The position numbers and the translations under genes were made by a program. Below, piece by piece: positions 7,744 to 14,964 of a stretch of DNA of 29,914 nucleotides. How positions within the stretch are numbered: position 1 is the first letter of the stretch; each line of letters starts with the position of its first letter. The DNA is from Collinsella sp. Its GTDB lineage: Bacteria; Actinomycetota; Coriobacteriia; Coriobacteriales; Coriobacteriaceae. Under the pieces are notes generated by a model. That model searched no databases. It saw only the letters and a list, made by a program, of their open reading frames with translations, and was not told where the DNA came from. Where the stretch lies: the NCBI GenBank assembly GCA_019419645.1, contig DXZN01000008.1:1-29914 (forward strand). The letters run 5' to 3'.

Positions 7744-7827
7744 GAGACGGGTTTGCTTTGGCAGGTTATCCGGCGCGGGCGCGCACCGGCCATACCGATA
7801 TCCAACCCGCCAAAACAAAACCGTCCC
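7744..7827. repeat. large palindromic repeat (type B, two arms)
   Basis: The left arm (7744-7767, GAGACGGGTTTGCTTTGGC...) and right arm (7804-7827) are imperfect inverted copies of one unit, with about five differences in 24 positions. Read on the appropriate strand, both match the unit in the repeat at 3844-3890: GGGAC, then GGTTTTG, then TTTTGGC(A/G)GGTT. The 36-nt centre holds a smaller CCGG...CCGG pairing. It looks like a pair of REP units facing each other. It lies in the leader of the GH1 gene, between promoter and start codon. Confidence 0.65.
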
Positions 7828-7873
7828 CAAACGGTCGATCCTGTTGTGCGGAAGGATTCCGTTCGTTGCTTAA

Positions 7874-7901
7874 ACTATAGCGCTCTAATTTTAAAAGTAA
7901 A
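7874..7901 (-). promoter_or_regulatory. promoter of the bgl-PTS operon
   Basis: On the minus strand TTTACT (7896-7901) and TATAGT (7874-7879) are separated by 16 bp, a good sigma70-type match. The -35 box lies inside the AAAAGTAA repeat at 7893-7900, so a regulator bound there would block RNA polymerase. The leader would be about 160 nt and would contain the type B palindrome. Confidence 0.65.
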
Positions 7902-7980
7902 GCGTCTTTTTCTTTTTTCTTTCTCGAACTTCTTAGATAAAAGTAATATGGATGCCCTGTTGAGGGTTATACTTACTTTT
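7893..7980. promoter_or_regulatory. three AAAAGTAA sites, candidate GntR operators
   Basis: AAAAGTAA occurs at 7893-7900 and 7939-7946, and inverted (TTACTTTT) at 7973-7980. The first covers the -35 box of the bgl operon. The other two flank a possible -10 for the divergent regulator gene (TATACT, 7968-7973). The arrangement fits a local HutC-type repressor controlling both directions. That the regulator at 8011 binds them is inference. Confidence 0.5.
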
Positions 7981-8010
7981 TGTATTCATATATGTCGGAA
8001 AGGAGGTTCC

Positions 8011-8730
8011 ATGATTCCCAAATACGAGGCGATAGCTGCAGATATTCGTCGAAGTATCGAGGATGGCGCTCTTAAACCGGGCGACAAGCTTCCCACCGTC
8101 GTTGAGTTCTGTGAGCTCTATAGCGTTTCCAAAATCACCGTCAAACGAGCTATCGAGCAAATCACCGAGGAAGGTCTTATTACCAGCCGGCGCGGATCGG
8201 GCACCTACGTTAAGGACACGGCGGGACTTCCCGGTCAGGCGTTTTTCCAGGGCAAAAACGACCGTGCCCAGGGCTTTTCGTATGAGCACCGCGGGGAGAA
8301 GGTGACCTCGGTGGTCTACGATTTCTCGATTGTTAATCCACCAGCGGACATCGCAGCCCAGCTGGGAATTGCCGAGGATGACTTTGCCTATCACATCGTG
8401 CGCGTGCGTCAGGCCGATGAGAAGCCCATCGTTATCGAGTACACCTACATGCCCCTCGAGCTGATTCCAGGCCTTAAAAAGAAGGACCTGTACGGATCGG
8501 TCTACCACTTCATCCGCGAGCAATGTGGGCTGAAGATTTCGAGCTTCCACCGTACCATTCGCGCCGTGGCAGCAACCGAGGAAGAAGCCGAGCGCTTGGA
8601 CACCAAGCCTGGCTCTCCCCTGCTCGAGCTCACCCAGATTGGCTTTTTGGACAGCGGCGCCGCCTTTGAGTATTCGGTCTCGCGCAACGTTGGCGACCGC
8701 TTTGAGTTGCACAACGTAACGTTGGCATAG
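8011..8730 (+). CDS. GntR/HutC-family transcriptional regulator
   Basis: A local regulator, probably the repressor of the divergent beta-glucoside PTS operon. The ATG at 8011 has a near-perfect ribosome binding site (AAAGGAGGTTCC) and gives 239 aa, the usual HutC length; the longer frame to 7741 would start inside the repeat. Residues 1-70 form the winged helix domain (YEAIAADIRRSIEDGALKPG, LPTVVEFCELYSVSKITVKRAI, GSGTYV). Residues 85-235 form a UTRA effector domain, with VRQADEKPIVIEYTYMPLELIPGL and a C-terminal FLDSGAAFEYSVSRNVGDRFEL. UTRA domains in PTS neighbourhoods often bind a phosphosugar, so a phosphorylated beta-glucoside or glucose-6-P is a plausible inducer, by inference. Candidate operators are at 7893-7980. 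Confidence 0.94.
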   Translation: MIPKYEAIAADIRRSIEDGALKPGDKLPTVVEFCELYSVSKITVKRAIEQITEEGLITSRRGSGTYVKDTAGLPGQAFFQGKNDRAQGFSYEHRGEKVTSVVYDFSIVNPPADIAAQLGIAEDDFAYHIVRVRQADEKPIVIEYTYMPLELIPGLKKKDLYGSVYHFIREQCGLKISSFHRTIRAVAATEEEAERLDTKPGSPLLELTQIGFLDSGAAFEYSVSRNVGDRFELHNVTLA

Positions 8731-8746
8731 GTTTTTGTAGTCATCC

Positions 8747-8780
8747 GGGCGCTCGCTTTGAGCTGTTTTGTGCAGCGCCC
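8747..8780 (+). other. hairpin between gntR and manA
   Basis: GGGCGCT (8747-8753) and AGCGCCC (8774-8780) form a 7-bp stem with a 20-nt loop in the 74-nt gap between the regulator and manA. No T-run follows. It could be a weak or factor-dependent terminator or a leader hairpin for manA. Confidence 0.4.
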
Positions 8781-8804
8781 GCGCAACACAATGGGGGTAT
8801 GAAC

Positions 8805-9737
8805 ATGTCCGATTTGATTAAGCTGACGCCGATCTTCCACGAGAAGATCTGGGGCGGTCGCCAGCTCGAAACCGTATTTGGCTACGACATTCCCGATGGC
8901 CCCATCGGTGAGTGCTGGGCCATCTCGGCCCACCCCAACGGCGACTGCCAGATTGCGGAGGGCCCGTATGCCGGCCACACGCTGTCGTGGCTGTGGGCCG
9001 AGCATCGCGAGCTCTTTGGCAACTGCGAGGGCAAGGAGTTCCCGCTGCTCATTAAGATTCTGGACGCCAAGGACGACCTTTCGATCCAGATTCATCCCAA
9101 CGACGAGTACGCTGCCGAGCACGAGAACGGTAGCCTGGGCAAAACCGAGTGTTGGTATGTGCTGGACTGCGAGCCCGACGCCACGATCATCGTCGGCCAG
9201 CGTGCCAAGGACCGCGCCGAGGCCGCACAAATGATCGAGGAAGGACGTTGGGACGACATGCTCAACGTGTTGCCGATTCACAAGGGCGACTTTTTCCAGA
9301 TTGATTCCGGTACCGTGCACGCCATCAAGACCGGCACGCTCATTTTGGAGACGCAGCAGTCGAGCGACGTGACGTATCGTCTGTACGACTACGACCGTCC
9401 CGGCACTGACGGCAACCTGCGCCCGCTGCACATTGAGCAGAGCCTCGACTGCATCGACTTTGATGCTCAGGCTCCGACCGACGGCACGGTGACCGCGCCC
9501 GAGGTGGACGGCGTGACCGAGCTCGAGTCCAACCCCTGCTACACCGTCGATCGCGTGCGCGTCAACGGCAGCAAGACCCTCGACCAGCGCTGGCCCTTCA
9601 TGTGCCTGTCGGTCATCGACGGCGAAGGCACCGTCTGCGGCGACCCCGTCCACAAGGGAAGCCACCTGCTGGCCCCGAGCACCGTCAGCTCCATCGACCT
9701 CGAAGGCAAGATGGAACTGATCATCAGCCACCTGTAG
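8805..9737 (+). CDS. manA: mannose-6-phosphate isomerase, class I
   Basis: Cytoplasmic zinc enzyme interconverting mannose-6-P and fructose-6-P, linking mannose use or GDP-mannose synthesis to glycolysis. I chose the ATG at 8805 because GGGGG lies 7 nt before it; the ATG two codons upstream (8799) has the G-run almost touching it. This gives 310 aa, matching the short Firmicutes/Actinobacteria type. Cupin-fold zinc ligands are visible: Gln95 and His97 in SIQIHPND, Glu115 in GKTECWYVL, and His172 in IDSGTVHAI. The N-terminal LTPIFHEKIWGGRQL is typical. It lies 74 nt after the GntR gene on the same strand, so read-through is possible. It ends in a strong hairpin at 9762-9799. Confidence 0.96.
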   Translation: MSDLIKLTPIFHEKIWGGRQLETVFGYDIPDGPIGECWAISAHPNGDCQIAEGPYAGHTLSWLWAEHRELFGNCEGKEFPLLIKILDAKDDLSIQIHPNDEYAAEHENGSLGKTECWYVLDCEPDATIIVGQRAKDRAEAAQMIEEGRWDDMLNVLPIHKGDFFQIDSGTVHAIKTGTLILETQQSSDVTYRLYDYDRPGTDGNLRPLHIEQSLDCIDFDAQAPTDGTVTAPEVDGVTELESNPCYTVDRVRVNGSKTLDQRWPFMCLSVIDGEGTVCGDPVHKGSHLLAPSTVSSIDLEGKMELIISHL

Positions 9738-9761
9738 GTCGCACCAACAACCCAAACGCAA

Positions 9762-9799
9762 CAAGGGGCTCTCCCGTCCATGTGCGGGAGAGCCCCTTG
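9762..9799 (+). terminator. terminator hairpin of manA
   Basis: CAAGGGGCTCTCCCG (9762-9776) and CGGGAGAGCCCCTTG (9785-9799) form a perfect 15-bp stem with an 8-nt loop, starting 25 nt past the manA stop codon. The downstream sequence is AT-rich (CATATCTATTTATC) rather than a clean T-run. The stem is still very stable, and it may act in both directions. Confidence 0.75.
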
Positions 9800-9881
9800 C
9801 CATATCTATTTATCAGCCCACCCGGCTCTCCAGATCAAAAAGCGAACGAGCAGAGCGACGTTCGCAAGCACCGTTACCCAA

Positions 9882-10011
9882 GGACCTGGGCGGGCGTATA
9901 GGGCAACATCGATCGCGAGTTCCGCACGCAAAGGAGAGCACTTAATGTGCTCTCCGTCTTGCGCAGGACTGCCCGAGCAGGCGATGTTGCCCTATACGCC
10001 CGCCCAGGTCC
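9882..10011. other. 130-bp nested palindrome at the 3' end of pcrA
   Basis: A perfect 30-bp inverted repeat (9882-9911 with 9982-10011; inner ends read CAACATCG and CGATGTTG) encloses a second perfect 9-bp hairpin, GGAGAGCAC (9933-9941), loop TTAAT, GTGCTCTCC (9947-9955). The stretches between also pair partly (TTCCGCACGCAA against TTGCGCAGGAC). The element can fold as one long, nearly continuous stem. It begins 7 nt past the pcrA stop codon. On the minus strand only TTT follows the inner hairpin. It may serve as terminator, 3'-end stabiliser or repeat element. The core resembles the one at 19362-19461. Confidence 0.75.
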
Positions 10012-10018
10012 GCCAGGA

Positions 10019-12919
10019 TCACGACAGCTTGACGATCGGCGCGAAGCCCTTCATCAGCTTTTTGGTCTGACCGGTCTTTTCGAATTGAACCTCGATCATG
10101 TCTCCGGCGACCGAGATCACGGTACCCGTGCCAAAGGTCTTGTGGCTCACGGTATCGCCTGCGGCAAAGTCCTGCGATGCGCTGGCGCGATCAACCTTGC
10201 GCTCCACCGTCGGGGACACCTTGGACGAGGGCTTTTTGGCTCGCGGTGCGCCCGAGCCAAAGGTCGAGGCAACACGGCCAGCGTCGGGCGAGACCCCACG
10301 ATGGCGCTCGGTCCCGTAGCTGCTGCCACCAAAGAAATCGTCAAAGCTCGATCCGCCGCGCGAACCGGAACCGCCAGTCGAGCGCGTATGCGAACCAAAT
10401 ACCTTGCCGCCGTACATATCCGAACCCATGCCCGAGCCAAAGATGCCGTGACGGTCGCCGCGCTTCTCCCAACCCGTGCCTTCAAAACCGGCAGAACCGA
10501 TACCGCTAAACTCGATATCCTCAAACGGAATCTCGTTGAGGAAGCGCGAGCGCGGGTTGGCAGAGGTCGAGCCGTAGGTGCGACGCGTGGCCGCATAGGT
10601 CAGGAACAGGCGCTTACGGGCGCGCGTGATGGCGACGTAGGCCAGGCGACGCTCTTCCTCGAGCTTGCCCGGGTCATCGCTGCCGCCAAAGTCGTGCACG
10701 TGCGGGAAGATGCCCTCCTCCATGCCGGCCACGAACACCGCCGGGAACTCCAGGCCCTTGGCGGAGTGGATGGTCATCATGGTGATGGCATGCGTCTCGC
10801 CGGCCAGGGAATCCAAGTCGGAGCGCAGGGCCAGCCACTCCATGAGTGCCGGCAGCGCCTTACAGGTGAGCGGACCGTAGGTGCGCTCAATCTCGTCGGC
10901 ATGCACGGCACCCGCCGGCATCTCCGTCGGCGCGGCATACGCGTTGCCCGCGATGGCAGCAGCCAGGGCATCCTGCGGAGACAGCGCCGGAGCAGCCAGA
11001 CTATCGAGCGGATTGGAGCCCGCGGCATCGCGCGCGCCGACGAGTGCCTCAAACGAGGATGCCGGGGCAGATGGCCCCGGTTCGGGCGCAGGCGCGCTCA
11101 CCACGACGGGCTCGGGCTCGGCGCCGGCAGGCACGTCGGCAACACCGGCTGCGCGCAGCTCTTCCAAGCTCTCGAGCGTACCCTCGATGTCCTCGTGCGT
11201 CTCCTCAAATTCGGCAGCGACGCCCAGGAATTCCTGGATGTTCTCGGCGCGGCTCTCGGACTCCATGGTGCCCTCGGCGCGGAAAGCCTGCAGTAGGCCC
11301 GTCTTATCGACAATCATCTCGACAACGTCCTTGAGCTCGCCGTCCATGCGGCGACCCTCGCGCACCAGCGACACAAAGCTCGACAGGCCGTTGCGCACCT
11401 TGGCGCTAAACATGCCGGTTTCGGCACACGCGATCTCGCAAGCCTGGAAGAACGAGCAGCGGTTGTCGCGCGCCAGCTGCTCGATCTTTTGGATCGAGGT
11501 GGAACCGATGCCGCGGCGCGGTGTGTTGATGACGCGCTTGACGCTCATCTCGTCGGCCGGGTTCACGATCATCTTAAGGTAGGCCATGACGTCGCGGATC
11601 TCGGCACGGTCGAAGAATCGCGTGCCGCCCACGATCTTGTAGGGCACGCCCGCGCGCAGGAACATATCTTCGAGGATACGCGACTGGGCGTTGGTGCGAT
11701 AGAACACGGCGATGTCGTCGTAGCTCGTGCCTTTGGCATGCAGTTTCTCGATCTCGCCGGCAATCCAGCGACCCTCGTCGCGTTCGTCGCTCGCCTGGAA
11801 GGCCTGGATCTTCTCGCCATCGCCCTCGGCCGTAAACAGGCGCTTGTCCTTGCGCTGCGAGTTGTGGCGCACCACGGCGTTGGCGGCGCTCAGGATGTGA
11901 CCCGTAGAGCGATAGTTCTGCTCCAGCTTGACGGTCTTGCAGTTTTTAAAGTCCTTCTCAAAGTCCAGGATGTTGGTGATGTCGGCGCCACGCCAGCTGT
12001 AAATGGACTGGTCATCGTCGCCCACGACCATGAGGTTTTGGTACTTAGCGGCCAGCAGGTTGGCGATTTCGTACTGGACGTGGTTGGTGTCCTGATACTC
12101 GTCGACGCTAATGTAGCGGAAGCGCTCTTGGTACTTATCGAGCACCTCGGGACGAGTGCGCAGCAGCTCGAGCGCGCGCACGAGCAGGTCGTCAAAGTCC
12201 ATCGCATTGGCGGCGCGCAGGCGGCGCTCCAGCTCTAGGTAGACCTGCGCGGCCTTTTTGTCGTTGGGGCTATCGGCGCTCTTGAGCATGTCCTCGGGGC
12301 CGATCATGGCGTTTTTGGCCGAGCTAATCTTGCTGCGGATCATGTTGATGGGGAACTGCTTTTGCTCGATGCCGAGCGCCTGCATAATGTCGCGCACCAT
12401 GCGCTTTGAGTCATCGTCATCGTAGATGGTGAACTGGCCGGTGTAGCCCAACAGGTCGGCGTCCTCGCGCAGCATGCGCACGCACATAGCATGGAAGGTG
12501 CACACCCACATGCCACGGGTGCCGCTGGGAATGAGTGCCGCCAGACGCTCGCGCATCTCTGCCGCGGCCTTGTTGGTAAACGTAATGGCAAGAACCTGCC
12601 AAGGCTTAACACCCAGGTCGCCGAGCATATGTGCGATGCGGAAGGTCAAGACGCGGGTCTTGCCCGAGCCGGCGCCGGCGAGCACCAGCAACGGGCCCTC
12701 GGTGGACAGGACCGCCTCGCGCTGGGCGGGATTAAGGCTGTCGATGTCGACGAGCGGTTTGGCGGGCTTGGGCGCCGGCGCGGGAGCGTCGTAGATGTCG
12801 AGCGGAACGAGCTCGGGCTCCGGCGCAGCGGGGGCGGTGTATGCATCGAGCGGCACGGGTTCCGGCGCGGGCGGTACGGGTACCGCGGCGTTCTTTTCCC
12901 AGGGCAGGGGCTGGGTCAT
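10019..12919 (-). CDS. pcrA: UvrD/PcrA-type 3'-5' DNA helicase
   Basis: Superfamily 1A helicase of DNA repair and replication-fork maintenance. The ATG at 12919 follows GAGGAGTCGCCC and gives 966 aa; the longer frame to 13003 has no ribosome binding site. Motifs in order: an Ala/Pro-rich N-terminal tail (about 1-55), Q-motif LNPAQREAV, Walker A GAGSGKT (82-88), TFTNKAAAEM, DEYQDT (about 273-278), GDDDQSIYSWRGAD, LEQNYRST, FYRTNAQSR, TIHSAKGLEFPAVF and YVAITRARKRL. The C-terminus ends in the Tudor-like domain of PcrA (GDTVSHKTFGTGTVISV). Family members are usually 720-800 aa. The excess is the N-terminal tail, an Ala/Pro/Glu-rich insert at about residues 577-690 before the TIHSAKG motif, and a Gly/Ser-rich linker. 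It is followed 7 nt after its stop by the palindrome at 9882-10011. Confidence 0.96.
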   Translation of the reverse strand: MTQPLPWEKNAAVPVPPAPEPVPLDAYTAPAAPEPELVPLDIYDAPAPAPKPAKPLVDIDSLNPAQREAVLSTEGPLLVLAGAGSGKTRVLTFRIAHMLGDLGVKPWQVLAITFTNKAAAEMRERLAALIPSGTRGMWVCTFHAMCVRMLREDADLLGYTGQFTIYDDDDSKRMVRDIMQALGIEQKQFPINMIRSKISSAKNAMIGPEDMLKSADSPNDKKAAQVYLELERRLRAANAMDFDDLLVRALELLRTRPEVLDKYQERFRYISVDEYQDTNHVQYEIANLLAAKYQNLMVVGDDDQSIYSWRGADITNILDFEKDFKNCKTVKLEQNYRSTGHILSAANAVVRHNSQRKDKRLFTAEGDGEKIQAFQASDERDEGRWIAGEIEKLHAKGTSYDDIAVFYRTNAQSRILEDMFLRAGVPYKIVGGTRFFDRAEIRDVMAYLKMIVNPADEMSVKRVINTPRRGIGSTSIQKIEQLARDNRCSFFQACEIACAETGMFSAKVRNGLSSFVSLVREGRRMDGELKDVVEMIVDKTGLLQAFRAEGTMESESRAENIQEFLGVAAEFEETHEDIEGTLESLEELRAAGVADVPAGAEPEPVVVSAPAPEPGPSAPASSFEALVGARDAAGSNPLDSLAAPALSPQDALAAAIAGNAYAAPTEMPAGAVHADEIERTYGPLTCKALPALMEWLALRSDLDSLAGETHAITMMTIHSAKGLEFPAVFVAGMEEGIFPHVHDFGGSDDPGKLEEERRLAYVAITRARKRLFLTYAATRRTYGSTSANPRSRFLNEIPFEDIEFSGIGSAGFEGTGWEKRGDRHGIFGSGMGSDMYGGKVFGSHTRSTGGSGSRGGSSFDDFFGGSSYGTERHRGVSPDAGRVASTFGSGAPRAKKPSSKVSPTVERKVDRASASQDFAAGDTVSHKTFGTGTVISVAGDMIEVQFEKTGQTKKLMKGFAPIVKLS

Positions 12920-12980
12920 GGGCGACTCCTCATCTGACGGACGGCGCGCCTGCGGGCGGCGCCATAGTTTGAGCCGTACC

Positions 12981-13010
12981 AGTATACCGAGCCGCGCGGA
13001 CACCGACGCA
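12981..13010 (-). promoter_or_regulatory. possible pcrA promoter
   Basis: On the minus strand TATACT (12981-12986) is a good -10 box. TGCGTC (13005-13010) at 18 bp is a weak -35. The leader would be about 55 nt. The rest of the gap between pcrA and the palindrome at 13099 shows nothing else I can support. Confidence 0.45.
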
Positions 13011-13098
13011 AATCACACCACGACTCCGTGCGCCACCGTCAGGCCCGCCCCAGCGGATTTGGTGCATTGGGGGGCCACCGATGTCATGGCAGCAGCGA

Positions 13099-13198
13099 GC
13101 GGCGGCCAGAGCGAACAAATTGGCATGAAAAGGGGGCGGCATAGACCTTTTGGTCATGCCACCCCCTTTGAATGACAAGTTGTCGCTCTGGTCGCCGC
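13099..13198 (-). terminator. nested palindrome and terminator of uppP
   Basis: The inner hairpin pairs AAAGGGGG (13129-13136) with CCCCCTTT (13162-13169), then GGCAT with ATGCC and GACC with GGTC around a 4-nt loop. On the minus strand it is followed by TTTTC, so it is a good intrinsic terminator. It is enclosed by an imperfect outer inverted repeat of about 22 bp (13099-13121 with 13177-13198, sharing CCAGAGCGA/TCGCTCTGG). The outer arm begins 15 nt past the uppP stop codon. The nested layout resembles the elements after pcrA and purH. Confidence 0.8.
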
Positions 13199-13213
13199 GC
13201 AGCGTCAACCAAG

Positions 13214-14188
13214 TTACAGGCCGAGCATAGGCTCCAGGACAAAGAAGTACGCGAGCACCACGATGCCCAGGATGATGCGGTAGACGCCGAAGCACTTGAA
13301 GTCGTGACGGCGCACGAAGCCCATAAGCCACTTGATGGCAATGAGCGACACCACAAAGGCGACGACGCAGCCCACGCCCAGGATGGCGATTTCGTTGGTG
13401 CCGAACGTGCCGCCCTTAATAAAGTACTTGACCAGCTTGAGCGCACTCGCGCCAAACATGACGGGAATGGCCAGGAAGAACGTAAACTTGGACGCCACCG
13501 AACGCGTGCAGCCCAAAAGCAGGCCGCCGATGATCGTGGAGCCGGAGCGCGATGTGCCCGGAATCAGCGAAAGCACCTGGAAGCAACCGATACCCAGCGC
13601 GGTCTTCCAGCTCAGATCCTCGAGCGTAGTGATGGAGCCAAAGTCCAAGCTATCGTCATCGTCTGCGGCGGCAGTCGCAGCGGGCGCGGCAAAATGCGCA
13701 CCGGCGGGACGTCCGCCCGCCACCACAGCACGCGAACCAAACGAACCGGCAAGAGCAGCCTGGTCGCGCTTGTTCGCGCGCCAGTTCTCGATCACGATAA
13801 ACAGCACGCCGTACACAATGAGCGCCAACGCCACGACGGGAGCATTGTAGAAATGCTCCTCCATCCAGTCGTTAAGCGGCAGACCGATCGCCGCGGCGGG
13901 AATGCAGCCGAGCACAATCTTGCCCCATAGCACCCAGGTGTCGCGACGGCCCTCCTTGCCCTTGCTGGGAGAAAACGGGTTGAGGTCGTAGAAGAACAAA
14001 ACGCAGACGGCCAAAATGGCGCCAAGCTGAATCACGACCAGGAACATATTCCAGAACGTCTCGCTCACGTTCATCTTGACGAACTCGTCCACCAAGATCA
14101 TGTGACCGGTCGACGAAACAGGCAGCCATTCGGTGATGCCCTCGACCAGGCCCATGAAGGCAGATTTTAGAAGCTCAATGATATCCAA
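13214..14188 (-). CDS. uppP: undecaprenyl-diphosphatase UppP (BacA family)
   Basis: Integral membrane phosphatase that recycles undecaprenyl diphosphate to the monophosphate lipid carrier for peptidoglycan synthesis; loss causes bacitracin sensitivity. The start appears to be TTG at 14188, because GAGGGGGTCCCT precedes it and MDIIELLKSAFMGLVEGITEWLPVSSTGH begins exactly as the family does. The only upstream ATG in frame lies 83 codons earlier, within the divergent promoter region. The 324 aa product exceeds the usual 265-290 aa. The excess is a hydrophilic Ala/Asp-rich insert at about residues 139-185 between membrane helices. Catalytic motifs are intact: Glu16/Glu20 with SSTGH (25-29), and PGTSRSGST with Arg214. 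It ends in a nested palindrome/terminator at 13099-13198. Confidence 0.95.
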   Translation of the reverse strand: MDIIELLKSAFMGLVEGITEWLPVSSTGHMILVDEFVKMNVSETFWNMFLVVIQLGAILAVCVLFFYDLNPFSPSKGKEGRRDTWVLWGKIVLGCIPAAAIGLPLNDWMEEHFYNAPVVALALIVYGVLFIVIENWRANKRDQAALAGSFGSRAVVAGGRPAGAHFAAPAATAAADDDDSLDFGSITTLEDLSWKTALGIGCFQVLSLIPGTSRSGSTIIGGLLLGCTRSVASKFTFFLAIPVMFGASALKLVKYFIKGGTFGTNEIAILGVGCVVAFVVSLIAIKWLMGFVRRHDFKCFGVYRIILGIVVLAYFFVLEPMLGL

Positions 14189-14435
14189 AGGGACCCCCTC
14201 GTTAGACACCCGCCGATATTGTTCTGCGGACGGTGCGGGCGATGTCCCATTATCAACCGTTGGCGGCGCGCCTGCGCCTACCCTTACCAAAAAACTCGCC
14301 CGTTCACAGAATTGCGAGCGGTCAAACCCAAATCCTTGGGTATAACTGCAACAAGATAAAGTGTCCGGCGGCCACGCATCCGCGCCCGCCCGACGCACGA
14401 GCCCCGCGCCCGTGCGATAGACCAAGGAGGAAACC
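14189..14435. promoter_or_regulatory. divergent promoter region of uppP and usp
   Basis: This 247-bp gap must hold promoters for both genes. TATAAC (14341-14346, plus strand) is a plausible -10 for the universal stress gene, next to a small CCCAA/TTGGG palindrome. GATAAT (14249-14254 on the minus strand) is a plausible -10 for uppP. Neither has a convincing -35 at the right distance. Confidence 0.35.
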
Positions 14436-14873
14436 ATGAACGAGGGCTATACCAAGGTATTTGTTTCGCTCGACGGTACTGAGCAGCAGGATTTTGTGCT
14501 CGCACGCGCCATCAAGGTCGCCGCGAACAACGGCGCCAAGCTGATTATCGGCCACGTTATCGATTCCACGGCACTCGAGAGCGCTGGTTCCTATCCGGTC
14601 GATCTGGTCAACGGACTGGAGGAGGCATTTAAGAACTCCATCGCCAAGCAGCTCGAAGAGGCCAAGGCCAATCCCGATATTCCCGAGGTCGAGGTCATGA
14701 TTCGCGCCGGCCGTATTCGCGAGACGCTCAAAGACGAGATGCTCGACGTGGTGAAGCCCGACCTGGTGCTCTGCGGCGCACGCGGCCTGTCCTCGATCAA
14801 GTATGCGCTCCTGGGTTCGATTTCGACGTTCCTGCTGCGCAATACGGACTGCGACATCTTGGTCGTGAAGTAG
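14436..14873 (+). CDS. universal stress protein (UspA family)
   Basis: Small cytoplasmic protein of the nucleotide-binding Usp fold, usually dimeric and induced by starvation or stress; its molecular target is not known from sequence. At 145 aa it is a single Usp domain. The N-terminal strand YTKVFVSLDGTEQQDFVLARAIKVAA is typical. The ATP-binding loop of the MJ0577 type is present near the C-terminus: GARGLSSIKYALLGSIS (G-x2-G-x9-G-S), followed by LLRNTDCDILVVK. This suggests an ATP-binding rather than UspA-like non-binding member. The ribosome binding site is excellent (AAGGAGGAAACC). It is monocistronic, ending at the bidirectional terminator 14930-14964. Confidence 0.95.
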   Translation: MNEGYTKVFVSLDGTEQQDFVLARAIKVAANNGAKLIIGHVIDSTALESAGSYPVDLVNGLEEAFKNSIAKQLEEAKANPDIPEVEVMIRAGRIRETLKDEMLDVVKPDLVLCGARGLSSIKYALLGSISTFLLRNTDCDILVVK

Positions 14874-14929
14874 CAAACGTACGCCTAACGCATCGCGGAG
14901 CGCAAGCCCACGTGCCCAAGTCTTCCAAG

Positions 14930-14964
14930 AGCGGGACCACCATTACGGTGGCCCCGCTTTGCTT
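14930..14964 (+). terminator. terminator between usp and hipA
   Basis: AGCGGG pairs with CCCGCT and, after one mismatch, CCACC pairs with GGTGG around a 5-nt loop (14930-14958). TTTGCTTT follows on the plus strand. It sits between convergent genes and touches the hipA stop codon, so it may also stop hipA transcripts. Confidence 0.8.

Noticed and set aside
9947..11296. 449-codon open frame on the plus strand opposite pcrA
   Set aside because: It starts inside the long palindrome and runs antisense to conserved helicase motifs; its composition is Arg/Ala/Gly shadow-like.
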